The notes under the pieces: model-generated | Database searches by the model: none | Told to the model about the DNA's origin: nothing | What the model saw: the letters and a program-made list of their open reading frames with translations, nothing else | From: Nocardia altamirensis NBRC 108246 | GTDB lineage: Bacteria > Actinomycetota > Actinomycetes > Mycobacteriales > Mycobacteriaceae | NCBI RefSeq assembly: GCF_001612685.1 | Contig: NZ_BDAY01000063.1 | Location: 1-64,000, forward strand | Direction of reading: 5' to 3' | DNA: 64,000 nt | Program-made: the position numbers and the translations under genes | Shown: positions 1 to 7,352 of the stretch, one piece after another | Layout: every line of letters starts with the position of its first letter | How positions within the stretch are numbered: the first letter of the stretch is position 1

Positions 1-168
1 AGGAGGTGCACCCGCGCGGACCCCCACTCCGCAAAATGCGACCACCGGTTCCCGGCAACCATGAGTCGGGGCTCGCGGCAGCGCCGGAAGTGCACCCACG
101 CGGACCCCACTCCGCAAAATGCCACCACCGGTTCCCGGCAACCATGAGCTGCGGGTCGCGACAGCGTC
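1..168. repeat. 84-bp tandem direct repeat at window edge
   Basis: Two near-identical segments lie at 6-65 and 90-148, offset by 84 bases. They differ by a few substitutions and one deleted base, and the flanking bases are also similar, so the unit is about 84 bp. The array reaches the left edge and may continue beyond it. Read on the minus strand each unit holds the string ATGGTTGCCGGGAACCGGTG. It lies just downstream of the minus-strand gene ending at 179. Confidence 0.8.
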
Positions 169-178
169 GGACGCGGCG

Positions 179-697
179 TCAGGCGAGTGGGCGCAGAGCT
201 CGGGTGACCTCGTCGACGGCGTCGGTTTCGATGGCGAGCAGGACGGAGCGGAGTGCCTCGACCGCAGGAGGTTTGAGCGCGGTCAGGAAGGCGAGGTCGG
301 GGGTGGTGAGGGCGGCGCGGATATCTTCGCCGCAGAGTGCGGCGGCGGTCGCGGCGACGATGGCGATGGCACGTTCGCCGGAGGCGGTCCGGGCGATGTA
401 GCCGGTCTCGGCGTGGGCAATGCCTGCCAGGAAGTCGGCGATGTCGGCGTCGGGGGCGTCCGCGTCGAGGACCGGAGTCGCCTCGATCGCGCTGGTCGAC
501 GGCGCGCGTACCAGGCCTTCGACCAGGCTGCGCCTGGCAAGCGCCGTCAATGCCACGAGCACCGGTTCCCGCGCTGCTTCTGCTCCATCCGCCACCGATC
601 CACCGTAACAACCGGCGGCGGTGTCGACTTCGCTACCGAGCGAGTACCGACGCGGTGCTGCTGCGCTGCCCACTCCGCCCCTGCCCCTCGCCGCCAT
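179..697 (-). CDS. hypothetical protein, possibly DUF4259-like
   Basis: A minus-strand frame of up to 172 residues, rich in Ala, Asp and Glu. The C-terminal 100 residues (DADIADFLAGIAHAETGY, then an alanine-rich helix ending GEDIRAAL) look like a genuine helical protein and faintly recall the DUF4259 family, but no motif is decisive. The first 45 residues are low-complexity and have no ribosome binding site. A GTG at about residue 46 is an equally good start, giving about 127 residues. No operon partner is visible: the tandem repeat follows the stop and about 260 bp of non-coding DNA precedes the start. Confidence 0.5.
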   Translation of the reverse strand: MAARGRGGVGSAAAPRRYSLGSEVDTAAGCYGGSVADGAEAAREPVLVALTALARRSLVEGLVRAPSTSAIEATPVLDADAPDADIADFLAGIAHAETGYIARTASGERAIAIVAATAAALCGEDIRAALTTPDLAFLTALKPPAVEALRSVLLAIETDAVDEVTRALRPLA

Positions 698-957
698 CCG
701 ATTTGCGGCCGGGCGAGCTCGTCGCGTTACGTGATTCGGTTCGCGTGGCGCCTGCGAGATCGCGCTCCGCTACCTCCTACGCCGCTGATCGCTTCGCCGC
801 GATCCGACACGGCCGAGCACGTTCCTGCGCGATGACGCTGCACTGGCTTACTCCGGCTCTGATCACTCAGCCGCCAAACGCGTTCAGCTGCACTGAACGT
901 CGGGAGAATTCTCAGGATCAGGGTGGGGCGAACGCTTGCGGATGGTCGTCGCGTCAC

Positions 958-976
958 TTAGCTTAGGGTAACCTAA
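958..976 (+). promoter_or_regulatory. IdeR/DtxR iron box
   Basis: The 19-mer TTAGCTTAGGGTAACCTAA matches the mycobacterial IdeR consensus TTAGGTTAGSCTAACCTAA at all but two positions. It sits about 46 bases before the start of the DUF2470 gene, where bound Fe-IdeR would block transcription in iron-replete cells. The rest of the 698-1022 gap shows nothing else I can support. Confidence 0.85.
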
Positions 977-1022
977 TTGAGCGCCGAGCGAGGCGAGCAG
1001 AGCCCTGACCACGGAGGTTTGT

Positions 1023-1790
1023 ATGCCGCGTCCGACACCCACTGTCGCACCGTCCACCGCTGAGCGGGTGCGCAGTGCGTGCGCGCACGCGGAGCAAGCA
1101 GTGCTTGCCATGCCCGGCATCGATCCGACGCCGATCTCCGTGCACCACCTGCGCCAGTGCGGCGATGCGGTGATCGCGGTGCCGACCACCTCGGTCGCCG
1201 CCGTCCTGGCGGGCAACTCCCCGGACGCGGGCGCACCCGCGGTGCTGGAACTCACCGACCATGCCCCGCTGCCGCTGCGGGAACCCGTTCGAGCGCTGGT
1301 GTGGCTGCGCGGCTGGGTGCGCGCGGTGCCGACCCAGGCGCAGCGCGCGCTGGCCACCGAGGTCGCCAAGGAGCACCCGGATCCCGGCCTGCTCGATGTC
1401 GGCTACACTGCGACGCTGCTGCGCGTCGTCATCAACTCCGCGGTGGTCGCCGATTCGACCGGAGCCGAATCGGTCACCATCGACGAGCTGCGCCAGGCCG
1501 AGCCGGATCCCTTCTGCACCTTGGAATCCGCGTGGCTGCAGCACATGGACGCCGACCACGCGGACGTCGTCGCGCAGCTGGCCCGCCACCTGCCACCGCG
1601 CCTGCAGCACGGCATCGTGCACCCGCTCGCCATCGACCGCTACGGCCTGACCCTGCGCGTCGAAGGCCGCGACGGCGACCACGATTTCCGCCTGCCCTTC
1701 ACCTCCCCCGCCGACGACATCGAGTCGCTCAGCCGCGCCGTCCGCACCCTGGCGGGCTGCCCCTTCCTCAACGGCCTGCGCCGGATCTGA
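1023..1790 (+). CDS. DUF2470 / HugZ-like haem iron utilisation protein
   Basis: A 255-residue protein. The N-terminal two thirds resembles a pyridoxamine-5'-phosphate-oxidase-type split barrel. The C-terminal 80 residues form a DUF2470 domain, recognised by LQHMDADHADVV near residue 175 and a terminal LAGCPFLNGL. Proteins of this type bind or degrade haem to release iron (HugZ family). The start ATG follows a clear GGAGG at 1014-1018. The near-perfect iron box upstream and the position, which corresponds to the IdeR-controlled Rv3839 of M. tuberculosis, make iron-starvation induction likely. It would act in the cytoplasm. Whether it degrades haem or only binds it cannot be told from sequence. 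Confidence 0.85.
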   Translation: MPRPTPTVAPSTAERVRSACAHAEQAVLAMPGIDPTPISVHHLRQCGDAVIAVPTTSVAAVLAGNSPDAGAPAVLELTDHAPLPLREPVRALVWLRGWVRAVPTQAQRALATEVAKEHPDPGLLDVGYTATLLRVVINSAVVADSTGAESVTIDELRQAEPDPFCTLESAWLQHMDADHADVVAQLARHLPPRLQHGIVHPLAIDRYGLTLRVEGRDGDHDFRLPFTSPADDIESLSRAVRTLAGCPFLNGLRRI

Positions 1791-1907
1791 CCAGCGCAGC
1801 CTGCGGTCTCCCGGGCTGCCTTCGCGCACATCGGCCCAGTCTGCTGGCTGCCGATGAGGTAGCCACCTTGCCGGTGGCCACCTCATTGTCCTTGTCGCAC
1901 AAGGCGA

Positions 1908-3017
1908 TCAGCCGCTGACCGACTCACCGCTGGCGAGGGCCGCCAAGAGCTCGGCGAAATCCTCCACGGCCTCGGCGTTGTCCTCGCTGGCGCGCTGGAA
2001 CATGGCGAGTTCGTACTCGGTGAGGGCGACCTCGACGTCGCCCGGATGCGCGGCAAGAGCTTTGCCGAGTTCGAGGCCGTCCACCATGGCAAGGTTGGCG
2101 CCTTCGCCGTTCGGCGGCGCGAGATGGGCGGCGTCGCCGATCACCGTCACCCCTGGCACCCGATCCCACTGGTGTCCGGCAGGCAGTGCGTAGAAGGGCC
2201 GGTGGATCGGTGCGGTGTCACTGTCGGTGATCAACGCGGTGAGTTCCGGTGCCCAGCCCTCGAATTCGTGCGCGATCCGCGCGGTGGACGCGGCGACGTC
2301 GGCGAAATCGATGGCGGCGAACCAGTCCAACGGCCGCTCCAGGATCACGTAGGCGTGCAAGATCTCGCCCTTCTCCCGATGCGCGTGGATTTGCCCGCCG
2401 GGCCCGCTCGTGACCAGCATCCCGCCGCCGACCGCTTGCGCCGCGGCGGCGTGGCGGTTGTCGGCGTCGAACAAGTAGGTCTCCACGGCCGATTCGCCGA
2501 CGTATTCGGGTGTGGCGGTGGTGAGCAACGGCCGGACCCGTGACCAGGCGCCGTCGGCGCCGACCAGCAGACTCGCCGTGACGGTGGCGCCGTTGGCGAA
2601 GGTCACTTCGTGGCGGCCCGCGTCGAGAGTGCGAGCGCCGCTGGCCCGGTGGCCCCACCGGACGGTCCCTTCGGGGAGTGCGTCGAGCAGCAGCTGACGC
2701 AGCTCCGCGCGCTGCACCTCGGGGCGACCGCCGGTGCCGTCGTCGGCCCGCTCGAACAGGACAGTCCCGTCCGAGCCGAGCGCACGAAGCGCCTGACGGC
2801 CCGGCACGACGATGCCGCGGAACTCGTCCATCAGGCCGGCCGCTTCGATGGCACGAAGCCCGTTGTAGTCGTGGATGTCGAGCATCCCGCCCTGGGCGCG
2901 CGCCGTCGGTGCGGATTCCGCCTCGTAGACCGTGGCCGGGATGCCGTGCACGTGCAAGACCCGGGCCAGCATGGGTCCGCCGAGTCCGGCGCCGATGATC
3001 GTGACCGGAGTTGTCAT
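1908..3017 (-). CDS. TetX-like FAD-dependent monooxygenase
   Basis: 369 residues. The N-terminal Rossmann motif GAGLGGPMLARVL binds the ADP part of FAD. The second FAD motif is VIGDAAHLAPPNGEGANLA near residue 295. The run from the first helix to the last (GGMLDIHDYNG, RAELRQLLLDAL, FYALPAG) follows TetX-type class A flavin monooxygenases, which hydroxylate small aromatic or polyketide substrates with NAD(P)H and oxygen. The start is the ATG before Thr-Thr-Pro-Val, preceded by AGGAATT; a longer frame would add a basic, unconserved leader. It is divergent from a decayed SARP-type regulator, a common pairing for such genes. The substrate is unknown, and antibiotic inactivation is possible but not shown. 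Confidence 0.85.
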   Translation of the reverse strand: MTTPVTIIGAGLGGPMLARVLHVHGIPATVYEAESAPTARAQGGMLDIHDYNGLRAIEAAGLMDEFRGIVVPGRQALRALGSDGTVLFERADDGTGGRPEVQRAELRQLLLDALPEGTVRWGHRASGARTLDAGRHEVTFANGATVTASLLVGADGAWSRVRPLLTTATPEYVGESAVETYLFDADNRHAAAAQAVGGGMLVTSGPGGQIHAHREKGEILHAYVILERPLDWFAAIDFADVAASTARIAHEFEGWAPELTALITDSDTAPIHRPFYALPAGHQWDRVPGVTVIGDAAHLAPPNGEGANLAMVDGLELGKALAAHPGDVEVALTEYELAMFQRASEDNAEAVEDFAELLAALASGESVSG

Positions 3018-3189
3018 CGCAATTCCTATGCTGTGTCGTGTTTTTCGATCAGGCTTACGACGATGGCGAGCCGGAGTTGCACGGTCCTTGCGTTCGGTGC
3101 GCCGCCCTTGCACCCCGCTTGCGTCGCCGGATCGGTGTCAGCGGCCAGGATCGACGAACGCGCTCTCCACTCGGGCTGACCGACCTGCT

Positions 3190-3408
3190 CGGCGCGGACA
3201 CCATCAGCTGCGCAACGGTGCTGCCGCATCGCTATCGGCCGGCACAGCGGCGCGCGGTGTCCGCGGACACAGTGATCGACGCGATCTGGGTCGAGCAGCC
3301 GAACAGTGCCAACGCGTGGCAATCCGCGGTGTCGCGGGTGGGCGATCGGCGCCGACCTGGTCGGTGGTGCGCGTCGTCCCTGGTGCGGCGTTGGCAATAG
3401 ATTCGAGG
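3190..3408 (+). pseudogene. relic of a SARP/BTAD-type transcriptional regulator
   Basis: In one frame the sequence reads VSADTVIDAIW then SANAWQSAVSRV, the signature of the winged-helix end of AfsR/SARP regulators (usually VSxDxLIDALW ... ANALQSxVSRLR). After about 3335 the match moves to other frames: IGADLV, then VVRVVPGAALAID. That indicates at least two frameshifts. The hallmark upstream domain and the whole downstream BTAD domain are missing. It lies between the TetX-like gene and the CPBP gene and is probably the remnant of the monooxygenase's former regulator. It is called from motif resemblance only. Confidence 0.55.
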
Positions 3409-3409
3409 C

Positions 3410-4198
3410 ATGCGTGCTGAGGGCGAGTCGGAGCGGGTCGAGCTGACCGAACGGGAGCGGCTCGGGATCAAGCTCGAGATCGCGGTCGTGCTGGTGGTGA
3501 CGTTCGGGCTCAGTGGGCTCAATGCGGGGCTGTCGCTGTTGGAGAGTGCGCTGGCGCCGGGCGGCATCGGTGGGCGCACGGTGGCGCTGAATCCGTCGCG
3601 GTCGACGCAGTCGACCATCGATCTGCTGTTCCAGCTGCTGAGCGTGGCCCGGCTGCTCGGCTGGGCGGCGCTCGGCCTGTATCTGTTGTGGCGCAGTGGC
3701 ATCGGGCCACGGTTGGTCGGGCTTGCGGCGCGACTTCGGTGGCGCGCGGACGTACTGCCAGGACTGGTGCTTGCCGCGATCATCGGACTGCCCGGCCTCG
3801 GCCTCTATCTGGTCGCGCACGCCATGGGGGTGAGCGTGACGATCGTGCCCGCGTCGCTCGGCGATCACTGGTGGCGGCTGCCCGCGCTGATCCTGTCCGC
3901 CTGCGCGAACTCGCTGGCCGAGGAGATCATCGTGGTCGCCTTCCTGATCACCCGCCTGCGCACACTCGGCTGGTCGGAGAACTCGTCGCTGCTGGCCTCG
4001 GCCCTGCTCCGGGGCAGCTACCACCTGTACCAGGGCCTCGGCGGCGGCATCGGAAACCTGGTGATGGGCCTGATCTTCGGCCGCTACTGGCAGCGAACGA
4101 ACAAACTCTGGCCGTTGGTCCTCGCCCACGCCACGATCGACGCCGTCGCCTACCTCGGTTACACCGCACTGCGCGGCCACGTTTCGTGGCTGCCCTGA
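3410..4198 (+). CDS. CPBP family intramembrane metalloprotease
   Basis: 262 residues with about seven hydrophobic segments after a charged 25-residue N-terminus. The CPBP (Abi/CAAX-prenyl-endopeptidase-like) signature is complete in the C-terminal half: the Glu-Glu pair in ANSLAEEIIV with a following arginine (motif 1), SYHLYQG with the motif-2 histidine, and LAHATIDAV with the motif-3 His and Asp. These are the expected metal-binding and catalytic residues, so the enzyme is probably active in the plasma membrane. It starts at the ATG after CGAGGC and stands alone. The substrate is unknown. Such proteins in actinobacteria are often near stress or bacteriocin-immunity genes, which gives no specific hint here. 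Confidence 0.85.
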   Translation: MRAEGESERVELTERERLGIKLEIAVVLVVTFGLSGLNAGLSLLESALAPGGIGGRTVALNPSRSTQSTIDLLFQLLSVARLLGWAALGLYLLWRSGIGPRLVGLAARLRWRADVLPGLVLAAIIGLPGLGLYLVAHAMGVSVTIVPASLGDHWWRLPALILSACANSLAEEIIVVAFLITRLRTLGWSENSSLLASALLRGSYHLYQGLGGGIGNLVMGLIFGRYWQRTNKLWPLVLAHATIDAVAYLGYTALRGHVSWLP

Positions 4199-4579
4199 CC
4201 GATACTGGTTGGGCAAGGACGGTTTACGTGGTGTAGGCGCGGTATCCACTCGAACACAATTCGGCGCGCTGACCGATCTGCGATCGGCCATTCGGGCCCC
4301 GGTGAATGAGTGTGATCACGACCGCCGAGCTGGTCCCGCGGTGTCGACAAACACATTTCGATCGTGAGCACGGCCTCTCACCTGGGCAAATACGCACCGT
4401 GACGGAACTGTTCTCCGCAGTGCGATAACGGTGCCGTAGCGCACGCGAATTCATAGAAGAGTGCTCGGAACGGGGAGTGCTCCGGCCGGTGTGCGCGATA
4501 TTCGACACGCTCGGGTTGGAGCAAGATCGGTCCGTCGCATGCCCAGCCTGAACGACGAGCGATAAGTAGAGTCTCAGTG
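4199..4579. other. intergenic region without recognised gene
   Basis: About 380 bases between the CPBP gene and the LCP gene. It presumably carries the LCP promoter. I see no convincing ORF, RNA or terminator, only short imperfect palindromes such as CCGATCTGCGATCGG near 4281. Confidence 0.5.
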
Positions 4580-5908
4580 ATGAATGGCGACGACCCCCAG
4601 TACCGCGCGCCGTTGCGCCGGGTGCCGCCGCCCGGCCGGCCACCGATGCAGCGACCGGGTCCGCACCGCGCGGGACCGCCGCCCGGTGATCCACACGCGC
4701 CACGCATCGAGCCGACCCAGGTGCTGCGCCGGGACGGCAGGAACGGGCCGCCGCCACTCGCGTATTCGCAGGTCCCGCCGCCACCTGCCGGGTCGCGCAC
4801 ACCACCGCCGCTCGACAAGACTCGGCGCGCGCCGACGCACGCGCCGACACAACAGCCGGTCCCCTACCGCGAGTCCGCGCCCCCGCAGCGGCCGTATCGG
4901 CAGGATCCACCGCCACCGCCCGGTCCGCCACGGGGCCAGCGCCCGCCCAAGGCGCAGCGCCCGCGCCGTAAGCGTCACTATTTCCGCTGGCTCCTGGTCC
5001 TGCTGCTGGTCCTCGTGCTTGCCGCGATCGGCGGTGTGATCAAGCTCGACGGCTCGCTGACCCGCATCCCAGCGCTGGCCAACTACGCGCAGCGCATCGG
5101 CGACACGCCTGGCACCAACTGGCTGCTCGTCGGTTCGGACGGCCGCGCAGGCCTGACGCCCGAGCAGGAACAGGAGCTGGCCACCGGCGGCGAGGTCGGT
5201 CCGGAGCGCACCGACACCATCCTGCTGGTCCACATCCCGAAGTCGGGCAAGGCAACGCTCGTCAGCCTGCCGCGCGACTCGTACGTCAGCATTCCCGGCA
5301 ACGGCAAGGACAAGCTCAACGCCGCGTTCGCGTTCGGCGGCCCGCAGCTGCTGGTGCAGACCGTCGAGATCGCCACCGGCCTGCACATCGACCACTACGC
5401 GCAGATCGGCTTCAGCGGTTTCGCCGGCGTCGTCGATTCGCTCGGCGGCATCGACGTCTGTCTGCCGAAGCCCATCGACGATCCGCTGGCAGGCATCAAC
5501 CTGCCTGCGGGCTGCCAGAAGCTGAGCGGCCCAGAGGCTCTCGGCTTCGTGCGCAGCCGCGCGACGGCGCTCGCCGACCTGGACCGGATGAACAACCAGC
5601 GCCTCTTCATGGCCGCGCTGCTGAAGAAGGCGACGAGCACGTCGACCCTGACCAACCCGTTCAAGCTGTGGCCGCTGATGACCGACACCGCCAAATCGCT
5701 GAAAGTTGATGACGGCGACCACATCTGGGATCTGGCGCAGCTCGGCTGGGCGATGCGCGGCGACACGGTGGCCACGACGGTGCCGATCGGCGGTTTCGAC
5801 GACACCGACAGCGGGAACGTGCTGCTCTGGGACAAGCAGAAGGCGGGCCAGTTCTTCGACGCACTCGCCAATGACCGATCGATTCCGGAGGATCTGCTGA
5901 CGCGGTAA
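4580..5908 (+). CDS. LytR-CpsA-Psr (LCP) family cell-wall ligase
   Basis: 442 residues. The first 130 are a disordered cytoplasmic tail rich in Pro, Arg and Gln, followed by one membrane helix (LLVLLLVLVLAAIGGVI) and the extracellular LCP domain. Motifs seen: WLLVGSDGRAGLTP, GPERTDTILL, LVSLPRDSYV, KLNAAFAFGG, and GFVRSRATAL with the catalytic-pocket arginines. LCP enzymes transfer lipid-linked glycans to peptidoglycan; in mycolata they attach arabinogalactan. The C-terminal LytR_C domain of the longer paralogues is absent. The start could also be the GTG three bases upstream. It is followed after 10 bases by the ferritin pair, possibly co-transcribed. Confidence 0.9.
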   Translation: MNGDDPQYRAPLRRVPPPGRPPMQRPGPHRAGPPPGDPHAPRIEPTQVLRRDGRNGPPPLAYSQVPPPPAGSRTPPPLDKTRRAPTHAPTQQPVPYRESAPPQRPYRQDPPPPPGPPRGQRPPKAQRPRRKRHYFRWLLVLLLVLVLAAIGGVIKLDGSLTRIPALANYAQRIGDTPGTNWLLVGSDGRAGLTPEQEQELATGGEVGPERTDTILLVHIPKSGKATLVSLPRDSYVSIPGNGKDKLNAAFAFGGPQLLVQTVEIATGLHIDHYAQIGFSGFAGVVDSLGGIDVCLPKPIDDPLAGINLPAGCQKLSGPEALGFVRSRATALADLDRMNNQRLFMAALLKKATSTSTLTNPFKLWPLMTDTAKSLKVDDGDHIWDLAQLGWAMRGDTVATTVPIGGFDDTDSGNVLLWDKQKAGQFFDALANDRSIPEDLLTR

Positions 5909-5918
5909 CGTCGAAGAC

Positions 5919-6467
5919 ATGACGGACAACGATGCCGAGAAGCCGTTCCCTCCGCTGTTGCGCACGCAGATCCGTCGCGGGTTCACCGCAGGCCAGCAGT
6001 ACCTGGCGGCCGCCGTCTATCTCGACGCGCATCGATTGCCCCAGTTGGCGAAGCACTGCTACGGCAAAGCGGCCGAGCAGCACGGGCATGCGCTGCGGAT
6101 GGTCCAGTACCTGCTCGACCGCGATCTCGACGTCCAGGTCACCGGTTTGGACGAGATTCGTTCCACTTTCGAATCTCCCCGTGCCGCAATAGATTTCCTG
6201 CTGGCGACGGCGCAGGGCCGGAGCACGCAGATCTCGGAGCTCGCCCGCGCGGCCAGAGAGTCGGGCGACTACCTCGGCGAGCGCTTCGTGCAGTGGTTCC
6301 TCAAGGAACAGGTGGAGGAGGTCGCCAAGATGACCACCCTGCTGACGGTGCTCGACCGCGCCGAGGGCAATCTGTTCGACGTCGAAGAGTTCATCGCACG
6401 CGAGCTGCGGACCCCGCACCGAGTCGACAACACCACCCCGAGAATGGCTGGGGCAGCGAAGAATTAA
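5919..6467 (+). CDS. ferritin paralogue lacking ferroxidase ligands
   Basis: 182 residues, a full-length four-helix ferritin closely related to the BfrB encoded just downstream. Against that protein the diiron ligands are replaced: helix-A Glu23 by Gly21, helix-B Glu56 by Gln54, helix-C Glu100 by Ala98. His57 and the helix-D stretch QWFLKEQVEEVA are kept. Helices and surface motifs (LPQLAK, GDYLGE, NLFDVEEFIARE) are intact, so it should fold and assemble but not oxidise Fe(II). The likely role is an L-chain-like partner in mixed cages with BfrB, or an iron-independent cage. The C-terminus differs from the Gly/Ala-rich tail of BfrB. No iron box is seen directly before it. Confidence 0.85.
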   Translation: MTDNDAEKPFPPLLRTQIRRGFTAGQQYLAAAVYLDAHRLPQLAKHCYGKAAEQHGHALRMVQYLLDRDLDVQVTGLDEIRSTFESPRAAIDFLLATAQGRSTQISELARAARESGDYLGERFVQWFLKEQVEEVAKMTTLLTVLDRAEGNLFDVEEFIARELRTPHRVDNTTPRMAGAAKN

Positions 6468-6486
6468 TTAGGCAATACTAGCCTCA
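6468..6486 (+). promoter_or_regulatory. probable IdeR box upstream of bfrB
   Basis: TTAGGCAATACTAGCCTCA agrees with the IdeR consensus at about 13 of 19 positions, including both outer half-site cores TTAGG and CTAnCCT. It begins at the stop of the upstream ferritin gene and lies about 50 bases before bfrB. In M. tuberculosis IdeR activates bfrB from upstream boxes, so an activating role is plausible here. Confidence 0.6.
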
Positions 6487-6538
6487 ATAAGGTTGCACTT
6501 GGATGACACGCGGCCTGACCAGCGCTAATGTCGCCTCT

Positions 6539-7087
6539 ATGTCCAGCCATCCGGAGTCCCCGCGCAGCAAATTCCACAGCCTGCTTCACGACCAGATCAG
6601 GCACGAATTCAATGCCGAGCATCAATACATCGCTATCGCGGTGTGGTTCGACAATGCGGACCTGCCGCAGTTGGCCAAGCGTTTCTACGCCCAGGGCGTA
6701 GAAGAACGCAACCACGCGATGATGATCGTGCAGTACTTCCTCGACCGGGATATCAGTGTCGACATTTCTGGCATCGACGCTGCCAAATCCAAGTTCGAGA
6801 ATGTGCGTGAGCCGATCGCCCTCGCGCTCGCCCAGGAGAAGACGGTCACCGACCAGATCATCCAGCTGGCGAGCACCGCCCGCGAAGAGGGCGACTACCT
6901 GGGCGAGCAGTTCATGCAGTGGTTCCTGAAGGAGCAGGTCGAGGAGGTCGCGAATATGACCACGCTGCTCACCATTGCCGATCGCGCCGGGTCCAACCTG
7001 TTCGATCTGGAAGAGTTCATCGCCAGGGAAATGGGTGGACCGAGTGATGCTTCCGGTGCCCCTTCCGCCGCAGGCGGATCAATCTGA
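6539..7087 (+). CDS. bfrB: ferritin BfrB
   Basis: 182 residues, strongly similar along its length to mycobacterial BfrB, the main non-haem iron store. The ferroxidase centre is complete: Glu23 (RHEF), Glu56 and His59 (VEERNH), Glu100 (AQEKTV), and the helix-D Gln and Glu in QWFLKEQVEEVA. It assembles into a 24-subunit cytosolic cage that oxidises and stores iron. The chosen ATG gives an N-terminus of the same length as the M. tuberculosis protein, but there is no Shine-Dalgarno before it, so the transcript may be leaderless. An ATG at 6503 would add 12 residues. The iron box and the ferroxidase-dead paralogue precede it, and a strong hairpin terminator follows. Confidence 0.95.
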   Translation: MSSHPESPRSKFHSLLHDQIRHEFNAEHQYIAIAVWFDNADLPQLAKRFYAQGVEERNHAMMIVQYFLDRDISVDISGIDAAKSKFENVREPIALALAQEKTVTDQIIQLASTAREEGDYLGEQFMQWFLKEQVEEVANMTTLLTIADRAGSNLFDLEEFIAREMGGPSDASGAPSAAGGSI

Positions 7088-7106
7088 CCCGCAATTCCAC
7101 GACGGC

Positions 7107-7144
7107 CAACAGGCCCAGCCCGCCGCGACGGGCTGGGCCTGTTG
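7107..7144. terminator. bidirectional intrinsic terminator
   Basis: A perfect 15-bp stem, CAACAGGCCCAGCCC paired with GGGCTGGGCCTGTTG, with an 8-base loop. It sits 20 bases after bfrB and just beyond the end of the tiny minus-strand peptide gene, so it can end transcription from both sides. There is no long T-run, as is usual in actinobacteria. Confidence 0.85.
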
Positions 7145-7162
7145 CTGTTCCATGGTGCTCTT

Positions 7163-7216
7163 CTAGCTGGCACTCAAAGAGCTGAGGGCCTTGATCAACG
7201 CGAGAATGATGTCCAT
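7163..7216 (-). CDS. 17-residue amphipathic peptide
   Basis: An ATG preceded by AGGA at a spacing of five bases opens a 17-codon frame, MDIILALIKALSSLSAS, ending in TAG. A bidirectional terminator lies 19 bases further on. The peptide is a short hydrophobic or amphipathic helix with one Asp and one Lys. Its pattern recalls phenol-soluble-modulin-type peptides or the hydrophobic toxins of type I toxin-antitoxin pairs, but the resemblance is only in pattern. The 130 bases upstream are unusually AT-rich, contain a -10-like TAGATT, and hold no other gene. The region therefore looks like a dedicated small transcription unit. Function is unknown, and it may be a chance ORF. Confidence 0.45.
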   Translation of the reverse strand: MDIILALIKALSSLSAS

Positions 7217-7352
7217 GGTGTTCCTACTTTCCTCATCAGTTCAGTGAGACTGCCCTCACCTGCACCAACTTTCGGTGTAGCTGAGAATCTAGCCTCAGAC
7301 GAGATTAGAAACATGTGTTTTTCACTAAATTCTTTCCATTAATTTCAGCGCG

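Noticed and set aside
3026..4291. 421-residue minus-strand open frame
   Set aside because: It is antisense to the CPBP protease, composed mainly of Arg, Gln and Pro, with no start signal.
7257..7310. Further iron-box-like strings in the small peptide leader
   Set aside because: The best alignments (around GCTGAGAATCTAGCCTCA and TGAGGGCAGTCTCA) match only about 11 of 18-19 positions, too weak to call.
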